Positions 59,501 through 64,000 of a stretch of 64,000 bases of DNA are shown in pieces. The stretch lies in contig JAJKFH010003173.1 in NCBI GenBank assembly GCA_023333565.1, positions 620,001 to 684,000 on the forward strand, given 5' to 3'. The first letter of the stretch is position 1, and each line of letters opens with the position of its first letter. A program made the position numbers and the translations under genes. A model generated the notes under the pieces. The model saw only the letters and a program-made list of their open reading frames with translations. It was not told where the DNA came from and did no database searches. Origin of the DNA: Puffinus mauretanicus (lineage: Eukaryota; Chordata; Aves; Procellariiformes; Procellariidae).

Positions 59501-62500
59501 AAATCAGAAAAGTGGAATGTAGTTTGTATAGTCATTTGTATTTGTCTTTTCCCTGAATACTTATGGTTTTGGCCAGTATCGGAAACAGAAATATATCCCA
59601 GAAGGTGTTTCCTGTGTTATTTTGTCCAGTTTAAAGTCAGACTTCAGAATTTAACTGAGATAGTGCTGAATCCCAGCGGCATAGATTTGAATCTCATGTC
59701 TTCTCTTCCCACTAAATAGTTGATTCTGTTTTAAGCTTCAGGCTTTGGCCCTTCTCTGCCTTCTAAAAGCACACTTTAATCTCCTGAAAAACATGAGCCC
59801 AATAGCTCCTGGGTGCTTTAATTAAGTGAAATGAAAAACGTTAATTTCCATAAATAGAAGAGCTTCCAAGAACAGCACAGGGCTCCAGCCCAGCCACCCA
59901 CCCCGAGGTGCATGGTGAGAACCACCTCGGCCAGATCAGTGCTCCTGGAGGCGGGGAACAAGGGGGGCTTGAACCTTATCCTCAGAGATGCTGTTGATTT
60001 GGTAATGAGAGACAAAGAAGTCTGGGACTTGAGCACCCTGTGAATATCATAAAGACCAGGGAAGACCGAAAGCACTTCTTTCATCTACCCAACTGCTGGG
60101 GACCGGAGAGCTTCCCCAGCCTGGCTTCAGTGGCTCCCTTCGGCCACGTCATGATTTTGAGACAACACAGATACTTAGTGGGCAGGGAGCTGGAATTTCC
60201 CCAAGCTTTGTTCCTTGGGCAGATTCTCTCCTTGCACTATCTTCCTTTCCTTTTTCTTCATATTTATTCATTTGTTTATTTTAAGGAAGACGAAAGCAAG
60301 ATCTTAATGTTGATACTTATCTACGTGCTGCATTTCCTTTGGTCCTGATTTGCCTCGAGCTGTTCTTGAGCTTTATCGTGGGAACACTACACTGAAAATC
60401 CAAGGCTCTTTTCATAGGAATATAGATTCCCTTCTGGAAACTTGACATATCTCAGCTTTGCCGCTGAAATAAATTTGTGCAAACTAACAACTTTATCTAT
60501 GCTGAGGAAGTGAGGTTAAAAACTGCTTAAAACAAAACTGCTAAAAGAGGGGCACTCCCAAAGATGAATGGGATATGTTGTGAGACAAGACAAACGATGA
60601 GATAATTCTAGAGAGAGTGCTCACCAAGAATTGTCCAAATAGCACCACTAAAAAGCAAGGCAGAAAGCTTCTTGTTCAGTTTGGCTGCATCTATCCAGCA
60701 CACCTGACTCTGCCCCCCAAGAATGAACACAAAGATTTATCTGTTTTCATAAGCGGAAAAATAAGATTTTCACATTGATCGCTGTAAGCTCTGAAGTCCC
60801 AATGTAATGATGGGATTTTATTTTGTCAGCCAGCATAGCATCCTTGGCTACATTCAAATTGCAAAATTAAGCCATGCCATCTCTGCTACCTATGCAACCA
60901 TACTTACTGTCTTTGGGAGCAGTGGAGGACACACTTGTTCTGCAGAATGCAGAATCCTTTGTGCTGAAGGCAACAATTGAATTTGGCAAAGGGTGCTCCA
61001 CCATCAAAATGCAGCAGATCAAAATCCCAAATATTTCGCCCCCCATGCTGTAGAATGTTCTTCTAAGTTGTCATCCAATTTGAATAGTAAAAACTCCCTG
61101 ATTTGGCTGTATTCACTGAGGGTGTCGCAAGGAAAGGGAGAAAAGCGTTAACAGGATGAATCGAGCCCAGTGATGTGAAATCAGGCTACAATTAAAGCAT
61201 TGTGGCAGCATTAAAATTCTAAACTTAACACAATGTCAAACCAGTTGGTAGAACAATTCCAGAAAATTTATTTTGTGGCCAGTGGTTATTTCTTTGTGCT
61301 AATGAAATGGGCATTTTTCTTCAGTGAATTGAATCACAACTAATTGAGTAGTAATCAGCACAGGCCCCAAGTTCAGATAAATGTTGCCTTCCTAACGCTT
61401 TGTAGAAATGCAGAATCCATTAACTATCTTCAAATGAGATTTTTTTTTTAAATAAGTAGGATCTAAGCAAACCATTACAGACAGCATTTGTGCTGTCACA
61501 CAAAACTTTCCTGTTTGCTTAACACTGGGAGGGGAAAATGATTTGCAATTAATTCAAGTGTTGATAGGGTTTAGAGTTTGTTTTAAAACTCAAAAAATAG
61601 ATATAATTTTCAGGCCTGTCTTTGTGCAATTCATAATTTTCTTTCTTCTGTCTTCAGAAGGCAACAAGTTACCCTGCCGATAATCTATTGATTCATCTCA
61701 ATGAGCCTTAAGTGCTGGGAAACTTTTTTATTGCAATACTGCCTTTGCTTTCGCTTGCTGCCTTTACCTAAAAGCCAATGCGGAACCATTCAGCAATACT
61801 AAACTTCCTCCTGAAAAAACACCCTCTTTTGTAATTCTTGATGCTCCTGAGCTTGATGATCCACATTAGCATTTCCTTCAGGTAACATCAAATTGCAGGG
61901 CTCAGACTATCTGCCAGCGCAGGGATGTGAGCCCCTGCCCTCCCCATCCGCACTCGGGCCTTTGCATCCAATCCATACAGCTCCAGGACCACTGGGAGAG
62001 ATACTTGAATTTATCTCTATGGCAACTTAAGAGATCTCGCAAGGTAGCCAAAAAACAGGGGAGTGGGGAGGGGCAGGATGGAATCAGTGGATGAGAAATA
62101 AACAAAATAATGTGCTGATGCATTGTAGAAGAATGGATTTATGGGTTATGACATTCCTAAAATATCTTTATTTAATAATGAAAACTTCATTATCCAGCCC
62201 TGTGCTGAAGTGTTGCCGTGGGCCTGCTGCAACTCCCTGGAAGGATCTTTCATCTTGACAGAAGTTCTAAATTACAGCATTAGTGCTCTAACGGAGAGGA
62301 AGTTATGGCCTATTTTGTCTGTCCAGGGAAATGAGACACACATTACTATGGAGCGGGTTATTGAAATCTAATCACTGAGAATATTAAAAATGGGGTAGCA
62401 AAAAAATTTTTTTTTGTGTGACTACTGGGGATAAATTAAGTGATAAACCTTGAGTGTTTACCGGAGTTTCATTATTTTATTAAAAAGTAATTCATCTTTA

Positions 62501-64000
62501 TTACAGTTGAGGCTATTATGTTTCACATCATTAAGAAAGCAATGCATGGAGACCCTAAAGCTAATTTTCTATCCAACTATCAGAACGCGTTATGTTTTTA
62601 TTTTTATCACAGGTATTGCAACGTCCTCTGTGGCTTGCATGTGCTGACCTCCAGAAATGTTCGATCCGTGATGTTTCAGAGACAATGAGTTAAAACCAGC
62701 CTGTGCTTAGCGACTAATCATCAGCATTGCGTGCGCTGGGGCTCCTGATTTGATTTCAGTCCTGGTGTCTAGATAAGAAGTCTGTTTTGTGGATTAGAGC
62801 CGTGATCCTGGGCCTGGATGTGCAATCTCAGCTGAGCTATCCTCTCTAGCCACTTTAGTGGCTGAATGACTGGGAGAAGAATCCTGCCTGTATTCACAAG
62901 GAATCCAGCAGCCAGACACGAGCAGCGTGTCCATTTCTCTTTTAATTACTGTGGGTTTGTGCGAGTCCTTCTTCTGGTCTTCTGACACAGGCTGGTTTTT
63001 GCTTTGCATTTTGGGTTCAGGCAGAGCCAAACCCATCAGTTCCATACAGGTCCCAGGTGAACATGTGCTGCTTTGAATCGAGCTGTATGAAAACTTTGCA
63101 GGACTTGTATTTTTGCAGAACCACCTGGAACCAGACAAGCTTCGCCTGGCTTCCTCTGGCTAGGAGAGCTTCACTTGGTCCCTGTAGCTCATGGACAGTC
63201 ATACTCACAAAGGTTACTCCTCATTGCAAAGCAAAACTAATATCATTGCAGAGTTGGATGAATACTTCTGTGAATGCTTATTTTAGCTTTTAAGCTGTTT
63301 GGCTGGGTTAGTGTCCCTGTTCAAGTCCATGTGCCAAGAATATCACAGCGAAGGTGTTTGCTGGCAAAAGCCTTTGCTAAAAGGGCAAATTTTATATAAA
63401 CACTGGAACATGTTCATAGGAAATGAACCTGGAATTTACAATTGTAAATATTCCCACCAAAATCTCAGCATTTGAGTGAGGTTCACTCTGGATATGCATC
63501 ACCGAGAAACTCTGGTTCAGTATACTACATCTGTATGTATATACAGTGTAAGGGACAGTGCATGAACTGGAAACACTTGGGGCTCATTGCTCAGCTGAGT
63601 AATTCAAACTCATTTTCTGACACAGGCACTACACAGGCTGATGGAGAGCATCTCTTTTTTCACAGTGCTTGTTTATGAAACACATTTCCTTGCCCCTGGG
63701 GTCACCTCTGCCACCCAGCAGTTCCCACGCACCCCTCAGCCACCCGATTCAGGCTCTAGGCTCCCTCAGTTTTACTCTGCCATTTCATGACGCAGCTGAG
63801 AGCAAGGAAAGGTGTAAATCCAGGGACCCCAGCTGCCGAAAGAGCACAGGAGTTAGGTGAGAGCAGAGCACCCTCTCATGCACGGCACTGGTAGGACAGT
63901 GCGGAGGGCTGTCTAGCGGGGCAGCCCTATCTCCATCATCCCCTTCTCCCTGCTGCCTCTGCCCACAACATGGATCAAGGAAACACCTTTAATTTGGTCT
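53506..64000. other. Long unique non-coding stretch
   Basis: About 10.5 kb without a recognisable gene. It is AT-rich throughout except for a GC-richer patch at 59860-60200. It contains the GA-rich tract at 56573-56600. A 114-codon minus-strand frame at 62794-63138 has a protein-like hydrophilic composition but no known domain. The block at 61180-61480 has the look of a conserved non-coding element, which only alignment could confirm. Confidence 0.5.
56573..56600 (+). repeat. (GA)n purine tract
   Basis: Seven GA units followed by AAAG/GAAA-type purines, all on one strand. Confidence 0.85.

Noticed and set aside
62794..63138. 114-codon minus-strand frame with hydrophilic, protein-like composition
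   Set aside because: No recognisable motif and no supporting splice or promoter signals.
1..64000. tRNA, rRNA, snRNA, known miRNA, CRISPR array, viral insertion or LTR pair
   Set aside because: Looked for characteristic tRNA T-loop words, U6 5' text, common conserved miRNA seeds, regular spaced repeats and long terminal repeats; none was found by eye.

Overview
This window looks like vertebrate nuclear DNA, and most likely comes from a bird or another sauropsid. It is AT-rich (about 40% G+C by eye), CpG-poor outside a few sharp CpG clusters, and has no operon-like packing, no long open frames and no bacterial signals. The repeat content points to sauropsids: one fairly clear CR1 LINE 3' end (about 21384-21600), several decayed palindromic MITE-like elements of a kind I associate with turtles, crocodilians and birds, and decayed MIR-type SINEs. 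There are no young interspersed repeats (no Alu, B1 or L1, no LTR pair). An A/C-rich low-complexity tract (22623-22697) is of a sort common in bird introns. The species cannot be named from this sequence.

I found no protein-coding gene that I can defend. None of the open frames carries a domain I recognise, and most are what chance gives in 64 kb. The window is therefore best read as intergenic or long-intron DNA containing at least two candidate promoters: a CpG island at about 6345-7015 and a second at about 25440-25690. A small GC-rich patch with a near-perfect G-quadruplex motif lies at 49798-49920. The second island has a CCAAT box followed about 340 bases later by a perfect GTAAGT donor on the + strand, and a good donor on the - strand, so it could fire in either or both directions.

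Layout: 1-6344 is unique non-coding sequence with one short candidate terminal exon near 3012. 6345-7015 is CpG island 1. 7016-16194 is unique sequence with minor microsatellites. 16195-22697 holds a (TC)n microsatellite, MIR-like relics, a CR1 end and an A/C tract. 22698-25439 holds one MITE relic. 25440-25690 is CpG island 2. 25691-34920 is unremarkable. 34921-38579 carries three ancient MITE relics and a candidate 105-base exon. 38580-49797 is mostly unique and contains the longest ORF outside the CpG islands (211 codons, no known domain). 49798-50930 has the G-quadruplex patch, a strong acceptor-like tract and a decayed local duplication. 50931-64000 is AT-rich unique sequence with one doubtful CR1 relic.

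There is no set of genes here whose joint function can be described, and I saw no evidence for a new biological system. The items most worth checking are the orphan CpG islands, the candidate short exons and the ancient repeat relics, some of which could have been kept as regulatory elements. All repeat family calls rest on remembered consensus sequences and not on a search.
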